From contig JANQGX010000086.1 in NCBI GenBank assembly GCA_028282885.1, positions 186,001-250,000 on the forward strand: 64,000 nucleotides of DNA, given 5' to 3'. Below are positions 26,901-36,753 of the stretch, one piece after another. The notes beneath the pieces are model-generated. The model was not told the DNA's origin. It worked only from the letters and a program-made list of their open reading frames with translations, and searched no databases. The DNA comes from SAR324 cluster bacterium (GTDB taxonomy: Bacteria > SAR324 > XYD2-FULL-50-16). The position numbers and the translations under genes are program-made. The first letter of the stretch is position 1; each line of letters starts with the position of its first letter.

Positions 26901-27830
26901 CTAGGTTTTACCGGCTGGAAATCTCTCCTGTACCCGTATGATGCTTAGCAGGGTCTGATTTACCGGGGTGGGGATTCGATGTTTAATACCCAGGTTGACG
27001 ATTTTCTCGCAGAAGATCTCCACTTCGGTCTTATAACCGGCCTCTATATCCTGCAGCATTGAAGTTTTACCTTTTGGCGACAGTGTTTTGAGAACTTCCA
27101 GCCAATCCTCAAGATCTTTTTCCGTGAGGTCAACCCCTTCAGCCCCGGCAAGCTCGATGACTTCCATCATGGAACGCTTCATCAGGTTTAAAGCTTCCCC
27201 GGATGTCTGAAAAACACCGAAGGGGGCTCTCATCACAGCTGATACCGGGTTCATCCCGACATTAATCATCAGCTTCCACCACATGGTTCGAATCATATCC
27301 GGTGGTGTCTTATACTGGATTCCCGCCTTGTCAAAGGCTTGCTGCACCTTCAGTACCCGTTCACTGGTGGTATCGTTTCTGGCTTCACCGAAATAATGAA
27401 TGCCAGGCCTGGTGTAGACCACCCGGTTGCCTTCCCGAAGTGCATCGATACCAACGGAAACAGTATAAAGGACCTTTTCTTCTCCGTACTCCGCTCCGAT
27501 CATCCCTTCACTGTCCAGGCCGTTCATGACGGAGATGATCGTCGTATTGTTTCCAACCAGATTTTTCAGATCGCCTGCAACATTTACCAAATGATGATGC
27601 TTCAGTGCAAATATGATAAGATCGAACTCGTTAACCCCGTTTCCCGGATCGACAACGGGGATACGGTAAGTCTCTCCATTGACTACGATGCCTTCATCCA
27701 TTAAACGCTTGAGACGTTCCCCTTTGGCCACCAACGCTGTATCGAATCCTTCTGTTTTGAAAAAACAGGTGGAAAAATAGGCTCCCATTGCGCCAGCACC
27801 AAATATTGCGACTCTCTTTATCTCATTCAT
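26901..27830 (-). CDS. panE: 2-dehydropantoate 2-reductase (ketopantoate reductase family)
   Basis: NADPH-dependent reduction of ketopantoate to pantoate in pantothenate/CoA synthesis. The N-terminal nucleotide-binding motif is GAGAMGAYF (about residues 11-19). The catalytic Lys-containing helix reads MWWKLMINVGMNPVSAV, and the C-terminal domain has the ApbA_C pattern with SMLQDIEAGYKTEVE. At 309 aa it is normal length. AAGGGA lies 7 nt before the ATG. It is a single gene; other family members act on related 2-keto acids, so the exact substrate is likely but not certain. Confidence 0.88.
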   Translation of the reverse strand: MNEIKRVAIFGAGAMGAYFSTCFFKTEGFDTALVAKGERLKRLMDEGIVVNGETYRIPVVDPGNGVNEFDLIIFALKHHHLVNVAGDLKNLVGNNTTIISVMNGLDSEGMIGAEYGEEKVLYTVSVGIDALREGNRVVYTRPGIHYFGEARNDTTSERVLKVQQAFDKAGIQYKTPPDMIRTMWWKLMINVGMNPVSAVMRAPFGVFQTSGEALNLMKRSMMEVIELAGAEGVDLTEKDLEDWLEVLKTLSPKGKTSMLQDIEAGYKTEVEIFCEKIVNLGIKHRIPTPVNQTLLSIIRVQERFPAGKT

Positions 27831-28164
27831 CCGTTTCCCTTTTGATGAAGGTGGCTAATAAAACCAGATTAAAATGGATTCATTTACTACATATATCGAT
27901 ATAACAAATTGGGATATCACGCCAGTACCAAACTATTGCCACCAACTAATCGCGATCCTGCCATATTAATAACGGGGAACTAAAGACAACAATCATTGCT
28001 CTGCTTCGGGTTAACTCTTTGAGGGATCTGCACGACCTTATACAAATCGGTCCTCCCACAAACCACTTCACTAAAATTCATGATTCTGTTACCTATCATG
28101 TGACAATAAGGTCACTATTCCGATTAACACCGTCAGAACGAGTCAAACTGCAGACCGGAAGACC
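27831..28164. other. Divergent intergenic region between panE and the sensor kinase gene
   Basis: 334 bp without a gene. A 12-bp palindrome TATATCGATATA lies at 27892-27903 and a GTGAC-N6-GTCAC inverted repeat at 28100-28115, about 50 bp upstream of the kinase start. The latter is operator-like, but its 8-bp gap between TGTGA and TCACT does not match the Crp/FNR spacing. Confidence 0.4.
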
Positions 28165-30141
28165 ATGCTGAAGAAACTATTTAAAGAGCAAAACATAGTT
28201 AGACTGAATCTGTTGGGTCTTCTCCTGATCATTGGATTATTGTCTCTGAGCATGGGGTATCTGTTCATCTCCAGTTACTACAAGGATTTTATTGTTGAGT
28301 TTGATAAGATCAAAAACGACTATATCTACATCCAGAAAGAGAAGATAAAAAACCTGATTGATCTGGAACTGGAAGATTTTTCCCTGCAGAATGATCGAAT
28401 CAGTGGTCATCTTCGAAATGAGTTGAAAAGGAAAACCTATTCGGCACACAAGATTGCCAAAGTAATCGCAGACACTTACAGCCAGCAAAAATCCGATCAG
28501 GAGATCAAGCAAATTATTATCGATTCAATTCAATCTATTCGCAGGGAGGAAGACTTCACCTGCTATTGGGTCAACCAATATGGGCATGTTATTACGCTGG
28601 CTCGAAATGATGCGATCAAATCCGAGATTGTGTTTTCCGACTTCGCTGACAAGGAAGGATTGGCCCTGTTGAAAAAAATATCGGTTAAGACCAGTACGCA
28701 AAGTGAGTTGTATTTTGACTATGAGAAGAGGTTACCGCCCGATTCAAAAGACAAGGCCGACAGCGGACTGGTCTTTTTAAAACACTTTGAACGATATAAC
28801 TGGTATGTCGGATTCGGAATTTTACACAAAGATATTGAAAAGCATGTTAAAAGAGAAATTCTTGATGGTTTGAAACAATACCAGGATGAACCGGACTTCA
28901 AAATAAACTTTGAGATCTACGAACTAATAAACGGTGAAAAGACCGGGTTGGGTGTTTTAATGGATAACCATCATCCTGAGTTGGTTGGAAGTGTTCTTAA
29001 TATCAATACCAAAGACGCAAGGGGTAATCCCTATCTCCGGGAACTTTTCAACAAGACACCAAACGAAACTGAAGAGTTTATCGAAATCTGGGAAAGTAAG
29101 GTCGATTCATCAGAATCCGTCAGAAAACTCATGTACTACCGACACTACGCCCGTTGGAACTGGTTAATCGCCAAAAGCTTTTATCCGGACAGCATTGAAG
29201 GATTGAAAACACAGAAAAAAATAGAAGCTCTGCAGAAGAACATAATCAATAAAATCATTTATCTAACCGCGCTTTTTCTGTTCTTTATCACTATCGCGAT
29301 TACTATTTCCGTTGCCTTCTCTCGCAGAATCGGAAAAATATTTCAGGAATACAAATCCGAAGTCGACGATAGGTCAAGGATGGTAGCTGAGAAGAATAGT
29401 CAGCTTAGCAAAGAAATTTTCGAAAAAGCCATGATAGAAAACTCGCTTCGCAAAAGCGAGGATCGTCTCAGGCAATTGGCATCAGAGGTTCAGTTGACCG
29501 AAGAGCGTGAACGAAGACAGATAGCCGGTGACCTGCATGATTCTATCGGTTCTACGCTGGCCATCTCCAATTTAAAAATTGAACTGCTGTCAAAAAAATT
29601 GAAAAAATCGGAAACCATTCACGATTTGACCACCGTTCACCAAATGATAAAAGAGGTCATTCAACAGACCCGTTACCTGACCTTTCAACTCAGCCCTCCC
29701 GTTCTTTATGAAATGGGACTGGAAGCGGCTCTTTCGGGTCTTATTGAAGAGACCGAACGTCTGCATCACTTGCAAACGGACTTCGAAGATGATCATCAGG
29801 AAAAATACCTGGAGGAGGATGTCAGAATACATCTGTTCAGATCTGTTAGGGAATTGATCATTAACATTATCAAACACGCTGATGCCAGTAAGCTCAAAGT
29901 CATGATCAGGAAAGTAAAAAGCCAGATACAGATCGATGTTGTGGACGACGGCAAAGGATTTGAATTAACGGAAGAGAGTATCAGTCCCGATGAAAAAGGG
30001 GGCTTCGGATTGTTCAGTATACGGGAAAGACTGCGTTTGTTAGGCGGACAACTTGAAATTAAATCCGTACTGGAAGAGGGAACCCATGTGAGTATCAAAG
30101 CTCCCCTGAAAAACGTTTTAACAACAGATTCGCCGGAGTAG
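28165..30141 (+). CDS. Membrane sensor histidine kinase, NarX/LiaS-type, with Cache-like sensor
   Basis: Senses an extracytoplasmic signal and phosphorylates the response regulator encoded 4 bp downstream. Transmembrane segments lie at about residues 14-36 and 355-378. They enclose a periplasmic region of about 315 residues that resembles a double Cache domain (CYWVNQYGHVITLARN; ERYNWYVGFGI). A short coiled coil precedes the HisKA_3 dimerisation helix ERRQIAGDLHDSIGS, with the phosphoacceptor His at residue 458. The HATPase domain follows (N-box RELIINIIKHADA, DDGKGF, GGFGLFSIRERL). GGAAG lies before the ATG. The position next to actABCDEF and nos suggests respiratory control, but this is inferred. 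Confidence 0.92.
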   Translation: MLKKLFKEQNIVRLNLLGLLLIIGLLSLSMGYLFISSYYKDFIVEFDKIKNDYIYIQKEKIKNLIDLELEDFSLQNDRISGHLRNELKRKTYSAHKIAKVIADTYSQQKSDQEIKQIIIDSIQSIRREEDFTCYWVNQYGHVITLARNDAIKSEIVFSDFADKEGLALLKKISVKTSTQSELYFDYEKRLPPDSKDKADSGLVFLKHFERYNWYVGFGILHKDIEKHVKREILDGLKQYQDEPDFKINFEIYELINGEKTGLGVLMDNHHPELVGSVLNINTKDARGNPYLRELFNKTPNETEEFIEIWESKVDSSESVRKLMYYRHYARWNWLIAKSFYPDSIEGLKTQKKIEALQKNIINKIIYLTALFLFFITIAITISVAFSRRIGKIFQEYKSEVDDRSRMVAEKNSQLSKEIFEKAMIENSLRKSEDRLRQLASEVQLTEERERRQIAGDLHDSIGSTLAISNLKIELLSKKLKKSETIHDLTTVHQMIKEVIQQTRYLTFQLSPPVLYEMGLEAALSGLIEETERLHHLQTDFEDDHQEKYLEEDVRIHLFRSVRELIINIIKHADASKLKVMIRKVKSQIQIDVVDDGKGFELTEESISPDEKGGFGLFSIRERLRLLGGQLEIKSVLEEGTHVSIKAPLKNVLTTDSPE

Positions 30142-30145
30142 AATT

Positions 30146-30796
30146 ATGATAAAGATACTGCTGGTCGATGACCATAAGTTGATGAGAGAGGGAATCCGAT
30201 CCATGCTCGAGCAGGAAAATGATCTGACAGTAATCGGGGAAGCCGGCAACGGGCGAGAGGCTGTTGATTTGGCAGAGGAGCTCTCTCCGGATATCGTGGT
30301 CATGGACATTAACATGCCCGATATGAACGGCACCGAAGCGACCCGCCAAATCAGAAAGCAGGTTGCAGGTTGCAGGATTATTGCCCTCTCCATGCATTCG
30401 GATAAGTATATCGTCATGGAGATGCTGAAGGCCGGGGCTTCAGGCTACCTGCTCAAGGACTGCTCCGGCAGAGATATCATCTCAGCCATTCATTCGGTTC
30501 ATGAAGGCAAAAGCTATCTCAGCCCTGAAATCACCGGGGTTGTGATTGAAGATTTTGTGCAGGCCTCGGATCGAAAACCGGGTTCCACTCCCGCACAGTT
30601 GACTGCCAAAGAAAGAGAAGTTTTGCAACTTATCGCAGAAGGATACACTTCCAAAGAAATCTCCGCGCATCTCCATATTGCTGCTAAAACGGTCGATGCC
30701 CATCGCATCAATATCATGAATAAACTGGATATTCGTAATATCGCCGAACTGACCAAGTTCGCCATCCGCCATGGAATTACCCATCTGGAAAAATAG
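30146..30796 (+). CDS. NarL/FixJ-family response regulator
   Basis: DNA-binding partner of the preceding histidine kinase. The receiver domain (about residues 1-120) has the acidic pair Asp 8/Asp 9, the phosphoacceptor Asp 54 in VVMDINMPDMNG and the conserved Lys in GYLLKDCS. The C-terminal LuxR-type helix-turn-helix (about 148-210) contains LTAKEREVLQLIAEGYTSKEI and AAKTVDAHRINIMNKL. It starts 4 bp after the kinase stop. The next gene downstream on the same strand is actA, 330 bp away, whose promoter region is a reasonable first target to test. Confidence 0.94.
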   Translation: MIKILLVDDHKLMREGIRSMLEQENDLTVIGEAGNGREAVDLAEELSPDIVVMDINMPDMNGTEATRQIRKQVAGCRIIALSMHSDKYIVMEMLKAGASGYLLKDCSGRDIISAIHSVHEGKSYLSPEITGVVIEDFVQASDRKPGSTPAQLTAKEREVLQLIAEGYTSKEISAHLHIAAKTVDAHRINIMNKLDIRNIAELTKFAIRHGITHLEK

Positions 30797-31125
30797 CCGC
30801 CTAAAGACCGAAACGGTAAACGCTTAGCTATCCGTCTCCCGCTTCATTTGTTGATAGCGGGTTGGTTCCTCAAAATTACGGAAATTCAAAATCACATCTG
30901 AATCTAGGTAACTTCCCGGGTAAAAATAGGGAATATCACCGATTGTTTTTTATTGTTGATTCCATAAGGTAAATAAAAAACAAAAAAGTCAAGATTACTC
31001 TTCTTGTCGTGATCCTTTTGAAGGGGAAGGATAACGTAGAATTCTGTACAGCAGGCCGATCTCAAGGTCCGGAGTTCAACCAGGAAAGAATCAATCCAAC
31101 AATTGACATCTAACTTCCGACAAAC
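30797..31125. other. Intergenic region upstream of the alternative complex III operon
   Basis: 329 bp with no gene; a minus-strand open frame (30904-31275) runs into actA and looks spurious. CCCGCT at 30838-30843 and AGCGGG at 30856-30861 form a 6-bp stem that may end the two-component transcript. The actA promoter must lie in the rest, but no clear -35/-10 pair was found. Confidence 0.45.
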
Positions 31126-31734
31126 ATGAAAATCCGTAGAATCGCCATCGTTTTGACGATAGGTATCATCCTGAGTACAGCCCCGGCTGTAGACGCGGAA
31201 GACTTTAGCCAACCCATTGAGTTCAGCCATAAGAATCATGCCGGCAAAAACGAAATCCCCTGCGAGTTTTGTCACACATACGCCAGGCGCTCAAACAGTT
31301 CGGGAGCTCCCTCAATGGAAAGCTGCATCGGATGTCATCGTGTTGTCAAAGGGACGGATGAATCCCAGGTTGAACAGATCGCGAAACTAATAGAGTTTTG
31401 GAACAACAAAGAGATCATTGCCTGGAAAAAAATCCATGATGTGCCCGATTTTGTTCACTTTTCCCACAAGAGTCACATCAGGGTCGGAATAGACTGTACG
31501 GATTGCCATGGAGATATCGATCAGCTGGATCTGCTTTCCATCAACACCATGATAAACGATTTAAGTATGGGATGGTGCCTGGAGTGTCACAAAACGGCTC
31601 AGCCCACCATCAATGGCAAGATCATCTCGCCCGTCAGAAATTTCAGGGGAGGAAGCATTATCCAAGAAGTTAAATCTCAGGCTGCCGAAGGCACCCTGAC
31701 CGGATCTACAGATTGTTACGCTTGTCACAAATAA
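31126..31734 (+). CDS. actA: Alternative complex III pentahaem cytochrome c subunit ActA
   Basis: Periplasmic electron-exit subunit of alternative complex III, the quinol:cytochrome c oxidoreductase that replaces bc1. A signal peptide covers about residues 1-25. Five CxxCH haem sites are present (CEFCH, CIGCH, CTDCH, CLECH, CYACH), with extra His residues in HKNH and HKSH as probable sixth ligands. This matches the pentahaem ActA form. No strong Shine-Dalgarno precedes the ATG. actB starts 6 bp after its stop. It heads an intact actABCDEF operon. Confidence 0.93.
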   Translation: MKIRRIAIVLTIGIILSTAPAVDAEDFSQPIEFSHKNHAGKNEIPCEFCHTYARRSNSSGAPSMESCIGCHRVVKGTDESQVEQIAKLIEFWNNKEIIAWKKIHDVPDFVHFSHKSHIRVGIDCTDCHGDIDQLDLLSINTMINDLSMGWCLECHKTAQPTINGKIISPVRNFRGGSIIQEVKSQAAEGTLTGSTDCYACHK

Positions 31735-31740
31735 AGGACT

Positions 31741-34700
31741 TTGATGAAAACCAGTCTAAATCGGAGAAACTTTCTTAAAATGTCAGCAGTGGGTGGAGCC
31801 GCCGCAACTCTGGCGGGTTGTCAATCCGATCCTGTGGAAAAACTGATACCATTGCTGGTACCACCTGTCGATTACGTCCCCGGCAAGTCCGTTCACTATG
31901 CGACAACCTGTATGGAGTGTTCGGCTGCCTGCGGTCTGGTGATCCGAACCCGGGAAGGAAGAGCGATAAAAGCGGAAGGAAATCCGCATCACCCCGTCAG
32001 CAAGGGAAGAATTTGTGCCCAGGGGCAATCCATATTGCAGGGATTGTATAGTCCTTCCCGAGCCAGCGGGCCAGTCTATGTTGTTGACGGCATCAGAAAA
32101 GCCATACGCTGGGAAGATGGCATTTCGCTGATTGTCTCCAAGTTAAAGCCGCTGAAAAACAAACAGGGAAAACGAATTCTATACTTGGGACCACCCAAGA
32201 GCGGGACCTTCCCCTCTCTTTTATCAAGCTGGATGAAACAAGCCGGGGGAGGGACTACGCTGGAACTGGATCTGATGTCAGTGAACAGCGTGTCGGAGGC
32301 AAACCGGTTGTGTTTCGGTAGTGCCGAAATTCCCCATTATGCATTGGACAAAGCTGAGTTCCTCTTAAATTTCGGATCAGACTTCCTGGAAAGCTGGCTC
32401 AATCCTGTTCAATTGACGGCTGATTTCTCGGAAATGCACAGCCTGAATAATGGCAGAAAAGGCGAGTTCGTTCATGTAGGCCCGCATGTCACGTTGACAG
32501 GATCAAATGCTGATGAATGGATTTCTTGTGCGCCGGGTTCAGAAACCTATATCGCCCTGGCTGTCTGCAGGGAATTGTTGGAACATCCTCCGAATATCAG
32601 CAGGTCAAAGATAAAACCCATTCGTACCTACCTGGACAGCTTACCGATCGATAAAAGCCTTGATAAAACTGGAATATCCAAACCGAAAATCAACGAATTG
32701 GCGAAGAAGTTCAACAGAAAGGGAAAGAGCCTGGCTCTGGCTGGCGGAAACTGTGTTGCCGGAGCTCAAGCAACCGATTTGCAGATTGCGGTAAATCTGC
32801 TGAACTACCTTGCCGGCAACATAGGCGAAACAGTTCTCTTCGGGGCTGACTACAAATCCGGTGGAAGCAGTCTGGAGCAAATTGATGGCGCCATTCAAAA
32901 GATGAAAGCGGGCCGGTTTGATCTGGTTATCATAGAAAATGTTAATCCCGTTTTCACCCTTCCGAAGCAGTCCGGCTTTGAAAAAGCCCTCAAGAAAGCT
33001 CCCTTTGTGGTTTCCCTCTCGACGGAGAACGATGAAACATCAACCCTGGCTGACCTGCATTTGCCCACCTCTCACTTTTTGGAAAGTTGGGGTGATGCCA
33101 AACCGAGAAACGGGCTTTTCACCATCCAACAAGCTGTGATGGACAATGTGCCCCAATTCGACACCATGGGACTGGGAGATCTTTTTCTGTCCCTGGGAAA
33201 CCAGATGGAATTCAGAGGTTTTGAGGCGGCTGACTTTCAACAGTATCTTAAGAATGCCTGGAGCGAAATTCAAAAAACAGTTAAAAACCGACAGCCTTTT
33301 GCCAGATTCTGGAATGAGAGTTTACGGAAAGGTTGTACTTACAGAAATTTCACGCCTCGATCCCTCCCTCTAAGGAGTGGGGTGTTTTCCAGAAAACCGG
33401 TCCCTCCCGAGACTGGTACTGACAGTATTACTCTCCTTGCTGTCAACTCCAACCTCCACAATAGCAATGCTAAAGGTGGAAACAAAACATGGTTACTGGA
33501 AACGCCCCATCCCTTAACCCAGGTTGTCTGGGATTCCTGGCTGGAAGTAAACCCGCAAACCGCTGAACGCCTGTCCATTAAACATGGTGAGTTGGTCGAG
33601 TTGGAAACGTCCCAAAGCAAGGTAAAACTGGGGGTTTGGGTTTATCATGGCATTGAGGATAACACTGTTGCAATTCCTGCCGGATTGGGAAGAAGTGTTC
33701 TTTTCCCAACTTACAAAAGCAGCAGGGGGCGCAGCAAGTTTATTCCCATTCTTGAATCCGGGGATGATGTGAAAGTCCGTCCCAGAAAAGTTGGCATCAA
33801 TGCAATGGAACTGCTGCCCTGGAAATGGGACTTTCTCTCCGGAGATCTCTGCTTTCAGGGAGAGATAAAATCTATCCGTTCGCTGGGTAAGGCTGCTGAT
33901 CTGGTCACCATGGATGGTCAGCACAGGTTGGATATCAATACGGATCAATCCATTATCGACAGGGGGCTGGCCGACAGGAGCCAGAAAGGCAGAGGATTTA
34001 TCCAGACCGTTTCCCTCGGGAAAACCCAGGGGCATGATATCGATCATGCATCAAAGGGGCATCATCTGAAGAAACGGTTCTATACCGTGCCCAGGGAAAA
34101 CAAACACAGCTTTTACGATCCCATGGAAGAAAATGTCAAAACCCATGCGGCTATGAGCGATCAGATAACAACTCCCGTATACCACGACCCGTATAAATGG
34201 GAAATTGCAATCGATCTGGATCGCTGTATCGGCTGTTCTGCATGTGTAATAGCCTGTTATGCAGAGAACAATATCCCCATGGTAGGGAAAAATCGCGCCG
34301 CCTTGGGAAGAGAGATGTCCTGGCTGAGAATTTCACGTTATTTTGAAAAAAATCCCGAAACCGGAAAGCTGGAAACCTACTATTCCCCTCAAATGTGCCA
34401 GCAATGTGATAACGCCGGTTGTGAACCGGTTTGTCCCGTATATGCAACCTACCAGACACCCGACGGTTTGAACGCCATGATTTACAACCGTTGTGTCGGA
34501 ACACGCTATTGTTCAAACAACTGTGCCTTCGCCCAGAGAAGATTCAATTGGAGATCTTATCAATTTCCTTCCCCCTTGCATTTGCAGCTAAATCCTGCTG
34601 TTTCTGTGCGTTCCAAAGGGGTTATGGAGAAGTGTACCTTCTGTCAGCACCGTATCAGGGAAATGAAGGATATAGCCAGGGATCAGGGCAGAACCATTCG

Positions 34701-34899
34701 TGACGGGGAGATTCAAACCGCCTGTCAACAGGCCTGCCCGGCCAATGCCATCGTGTTCGGTAACATCAAGGACAAGAACAGTCAAATCTACAGGATCAAA
34801 CAGAAAAACAAGCGCAAATATACCCAACTGGCCGAATTAAACTATCAACCCGCGGTCAGTTACCTGAAGAAAGTTAACCTGAACAACAGAAAAGCTTAG
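31741..34899 (+). CDS. actB: Alternative complex III iron-sulfur subunit ActB
   Basis: Large periplasmic Fe-S subunit. A Tat-type signal (RRNFLKMSAVGG) is followed by a molybdopterin-oxidoreductase-like B1 region (about residues 50-750) and a four-cluster ferredoxin-like B2 region (about 815-1030). B2 contains CIGCSACVIAC, CQQCDNAGCEPVCP, CVGTRYCSNNC and CTFC...CQQACP. ACIII proteins of this kind lack the Mo cofactor. Here B1 still carries Cys 57, 60, 64 and 92 in the CX2CX3CX27C spacing that binds [4Fe-4S] in genuine molybdoenzymes. At 1052 aa it is the usual fused length. actC follows after 8 bp. Confidence 0.93.
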   Translation: MMKTSLNRRNFLKMSAVGGAAATLAGCQSDPVEKLIPLLVPPVDYVPGKSVHYATTCMECSAACGLVIRTREGRAIKAEGNPHHPVSKGRICAQGQSILQGLYSPSRASGPVYVVDGIRKAIRWEDGISLIVSKLKPLKNKQGKRILYLGPPKSGTFPSLLSSWMKQAGGGTTLELDLMSVNSVSEANRLCFGSAEIPHYALDKAEFLLNFGSDFLESWLNPVQLTADFSEMHSLNNGRKGEFVHVGPHVTLTGSNADEWISCAPGSETYIALAVCRELLEHPPNISRSKIKPIRTYLDSLPIDKSLDKTGISKPKINELAKKFNRKGKSLALAGGNCVAGAQATDLQIAVNLLNYLAGNIGETVLFGADYKSGGSSLEQIDGAIQKMKAGRFDLVIIENVNPVFTLPKQSGFEKALKKAPFVVSLSTENDETSTLADLHLPTSHFLESWGDAKPRNGLFTIQQAVMDNVPQFDTMGLGDLFLSLGNQMEFRGFEAADFQQYLKNAWSEIQKTVKNRQPFARFWNESLRKGCTYRNFTPRSLPLRSGVFSRKPVPPETGTDSITLLAVNSNLHNSNAKGGNKTWLLETPHPLTQVVWDSWLEVNPQTAERLSIKHGELVELETSQSKVKLGVWVYHGIEDNTVAIPAGLGRSVLFPTYKSSRGRSKFIPILESGDDVKVRPRKVGINAMELLPWKWDFLSGDLCFQGEIKSIRSLGKAADLVTMDGQHRLDINTDQSIIDRGLADRSQKGRGFIQTVSLGKTQGHDIDHASKGHHLKKRFYTVPRENKHSFYDPMEENVKTHAAMSDQITTPVYHDPYKWEIAIDLDRCIGCSACVIACYAENNIPMVGKNRAALGREMSWLRISRYFEKNPETGKLETYYSPQMCQQCDNAGCEPVCPVYATYQTPDGLNAMIYNRCVGTRYCSNNCAFAQRRFNWRSYQFPSPLHLQLNPAVSVRSKGVMEKCTFCQHRIREMKDIARDQGRTIRDGEIQTACQQACPANAIVFGNIKDKNSQIYRIKQKNKRKYTQLAELNYQPAVSYLKKVNLNNRKA

Positions 34900-34907
34900 G
34901 AGCAATT

Positions 34908-36230
34908 GTGAGTCAGATCACCTACGGAACAATTAACGACAGCGTTGTGGAATCGATGGTGCCACCCGGGAAAAAGTGGATCATCGGCTTCCTGATGGTA
35001 CTGAGCGCCTTGAGTATGGGTGTGTTTGCCTTCTCGGTTCAGTTAAGGCATGGGCTGGAATGGAGCGGAATCAATCATCCCATCAGTTGGGGCGTTTATA
35101 TTACCAACTTTGTCTTCTGGATTGGAATCGGTCATGCCGGAACCCTGATTTCCGCTGTGCTCTACCTGGTGAGGGCTCCTTTTAGAAACTCCATTTACCG
35201 GGCTTCAGAAGCCATGACCGTTTTTGCAGTCATGACAGCCGGTCTCTTTCCTATCATTCACCTGGGACGGGCCTGGTTTGCCTACTGGCTAATGCCATAT
35301 CCCAATCAGCGGGAGTTGTGGGTCAATTTCAAATCTCCTCTGCTCTGGGATGTCTTTGCTATTTCCACCTATATGTCGGTGTCCATCGCTTTTTTTATCC
35401 TGGGACTGATTCCCGACCTGGCAGCGATTCGGGACGAATCCAAGGGATTGAAGCGTTTCCTTTACAGTATACCTGCCCTGGGATTCAAAGGAACCAATCA
35501 TCAATGGATTCACTATATGAGGGGATACCTGCTTTTTGCGGCCATAGCCACCCCCCTGGTATTCTCCGTTCATTCCATCGTGTCGTGGGATTTTGCCATG
35601 TCCAGTCTTTCCGGTTGGCATTCCACCATATTTGCTCCCTACTTCGTCGCCGGGGCAATCTTTTCCGGTTGTGCCATGGTGCTGACCATCATGATACCGT
35701 TGCGATCAGCCTTTCCCGGTTTTTCAGCTATTATCAGCATCAAGGATCTGGGCGGAATGGCCAAAATGATTATTTTTACCAGCCTGATCGTCACCTATGC
35801 CTATGCCACCGAGTTCTTTATCGCCTACTACAGCGGTGCCAAATTTGAACGGGCACTTTTCTGGTTCAGGCCTTTTGGCGAGATGAAATGGTATTTCTGG
35901 TTAATGGTGTTCTGCAATTGTCTGGTTCCTGTTGCCCTCTGGTTCAAGAAGTTAAGAAACAACCTCCCGACCCTGTTTATTATCTCCTTATTGGTAAACG
36001 TGGGAATGTGGCTGGAGCGGTTCAACATCGTGGGGACCTCCCTGGCGCACGGTTTTGATCCCTTTGCCTGGGGAACCTATACCTTTGAATGGGTAGAGAT
36101 CTGGATTACGATTGGCAGTTTTGGCTGGTTTTTCATGTGGTTCTTTATCTTTGTCAAGATCATGCCTTCCATTGCTGTCGCTGAAATGAAAGAGACCCTT
36201 AAACCACCCATGAGGAAGAAAAATGAGTAA
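34908..36230 (+). CDS. actC: Alternative complex III quinol-binding membrane subunit ActC
   Basis: NrfD/PsrC-family integral membrane subunit, proposed to bind and oxidise menaquinol or ubiquinol and possibly to translocate protons. Nine to ten hydrophobic helices span the 440 residues, with the conserved segments SWGVYITNFVFWIGIGHAG and HLGRAWFAYWLMPYPN. It starts with GTG behind AGGAG 5 nt upstream. Its end overlaps actD by 8 bp, indicating coupled translation. Confidence 0.93.
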   Translation: MSQITYGTINDSVVESMVPPGKKWIIGFLMVLSALSMGVFAFSVQLRHGLEWSGINHPISWGVYITNFVFWIGIGHAGTLISAVLYLVRAPFRNSIYRASEAMTVFAVMTAGLFPIIHLGRAWFAYWLMPYPNQRELWVNFKSPLLWDVFAISTYMSVSIAFFILGLIPDLAAIRDESKGLKRFLYSIPALGFKGTNHQWIHYMRGYLLFAAIATPLVFSVHSIVSWDFAMSSLSGWHSTIFAPYFVAGAIFSGCAMVLTIMIPLRSAFPGFSAIISIKDLGGMAKMIIFTSLIVTYAYATEFFIAYYSGAKFERALFWFRPFGEMKWYFWLMVFCNCLVPVALWFKKLRNNLPTLFIISLLVNVGMWLERFNIVGTSLAHGFDPFAWGTYTFEWVEIWITIGSFGWFFMWFFIFVKIMPSIAVAEMKETLKPPMRKKNE

Positions 36231-36753
36231 GGCTTTTTCCGGAGTCTGGGCCACCTTTGAATACCTGGATGATACCTGCGCCGCTATTAAAGAGTTGCGG
36301 GACAAAGGATTCCAACGCATCACCACCCATACTCCGTGTCCGCGTCATGAAATCGATCATGCACTGGGAAATCCCCAGAGCAGGATTCCGTTTTTTACCC
36401 TCCTGGGAGGTGTCACCGGTTTCTGTCTTGCTATCTTTATCATTGTCAAGATGACCTTGATGTGGATCCTGCCGGTCTCAGGCAAACCGGTTGTTTCGAT
36501 CCCCATCATGGGACCAATCGCTTTCGAAATGTCGGTTTTGTTATCGATTTATTTTACCATCGGCGGTCTGTTTTTTCTGATCATCAGAGATACTATGCGT
36601 CACGGAAAACCTCGCAGCAAAAAGTACAAAAACTATAATCGATTTATGAGGGACCGGTTCGGCATTGTCGTTCCATGTGACGACAAAGCCCTGGCCGAAG
36701 TTGAACTCATTTTGAAAAAACATCAGGCTGAGGAGGTTATCGTTGAAAACTAA
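36223..36753 (+). CDS. actD: Alternative complex III subunit ActD (DUF3341 type)
   Basis: Small membrane subunit with two hydrophobic helices (about residues 60-85 and 100-125) flanked by a soluble N-terminal domain (GVWATFEYLDDTCAAIKELR) and a C-terminal one. This matches the DUF3341 ActD subunit that sits between ActC and ActE in ACIII operons. The gene overlaps actC by 8 bp and actE by 11 bp. At 176 aa it is normal length. Confidence 0.92.
   Translation: MSKAFSGVWATFEYLDDTCAAIKELRDKGFQRITTHTPCPRHEIDHALGNPQSRIPFFTLLGGVTGFCLAIFIIVKMTLMWILPVSGKPVVSIPIMGPIAFEMSVLLSIYFTIGGLFFLIIRDTMRHGKPRSKKYKNYNRFMRDRFGIVVPCDDKALAEVELILKKHQAEEVIVEN

Noticed and set aside
28100..28115. GTGAC-N6-GTCAC repeat as a Crp/FNR site
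   Set aside because: The TGTGA to TCACT spacing is 8 bp instead of 6, and the FNR core TTGAT-N4-ATCAA is absent. It is kept only as a generic inverted repeat.
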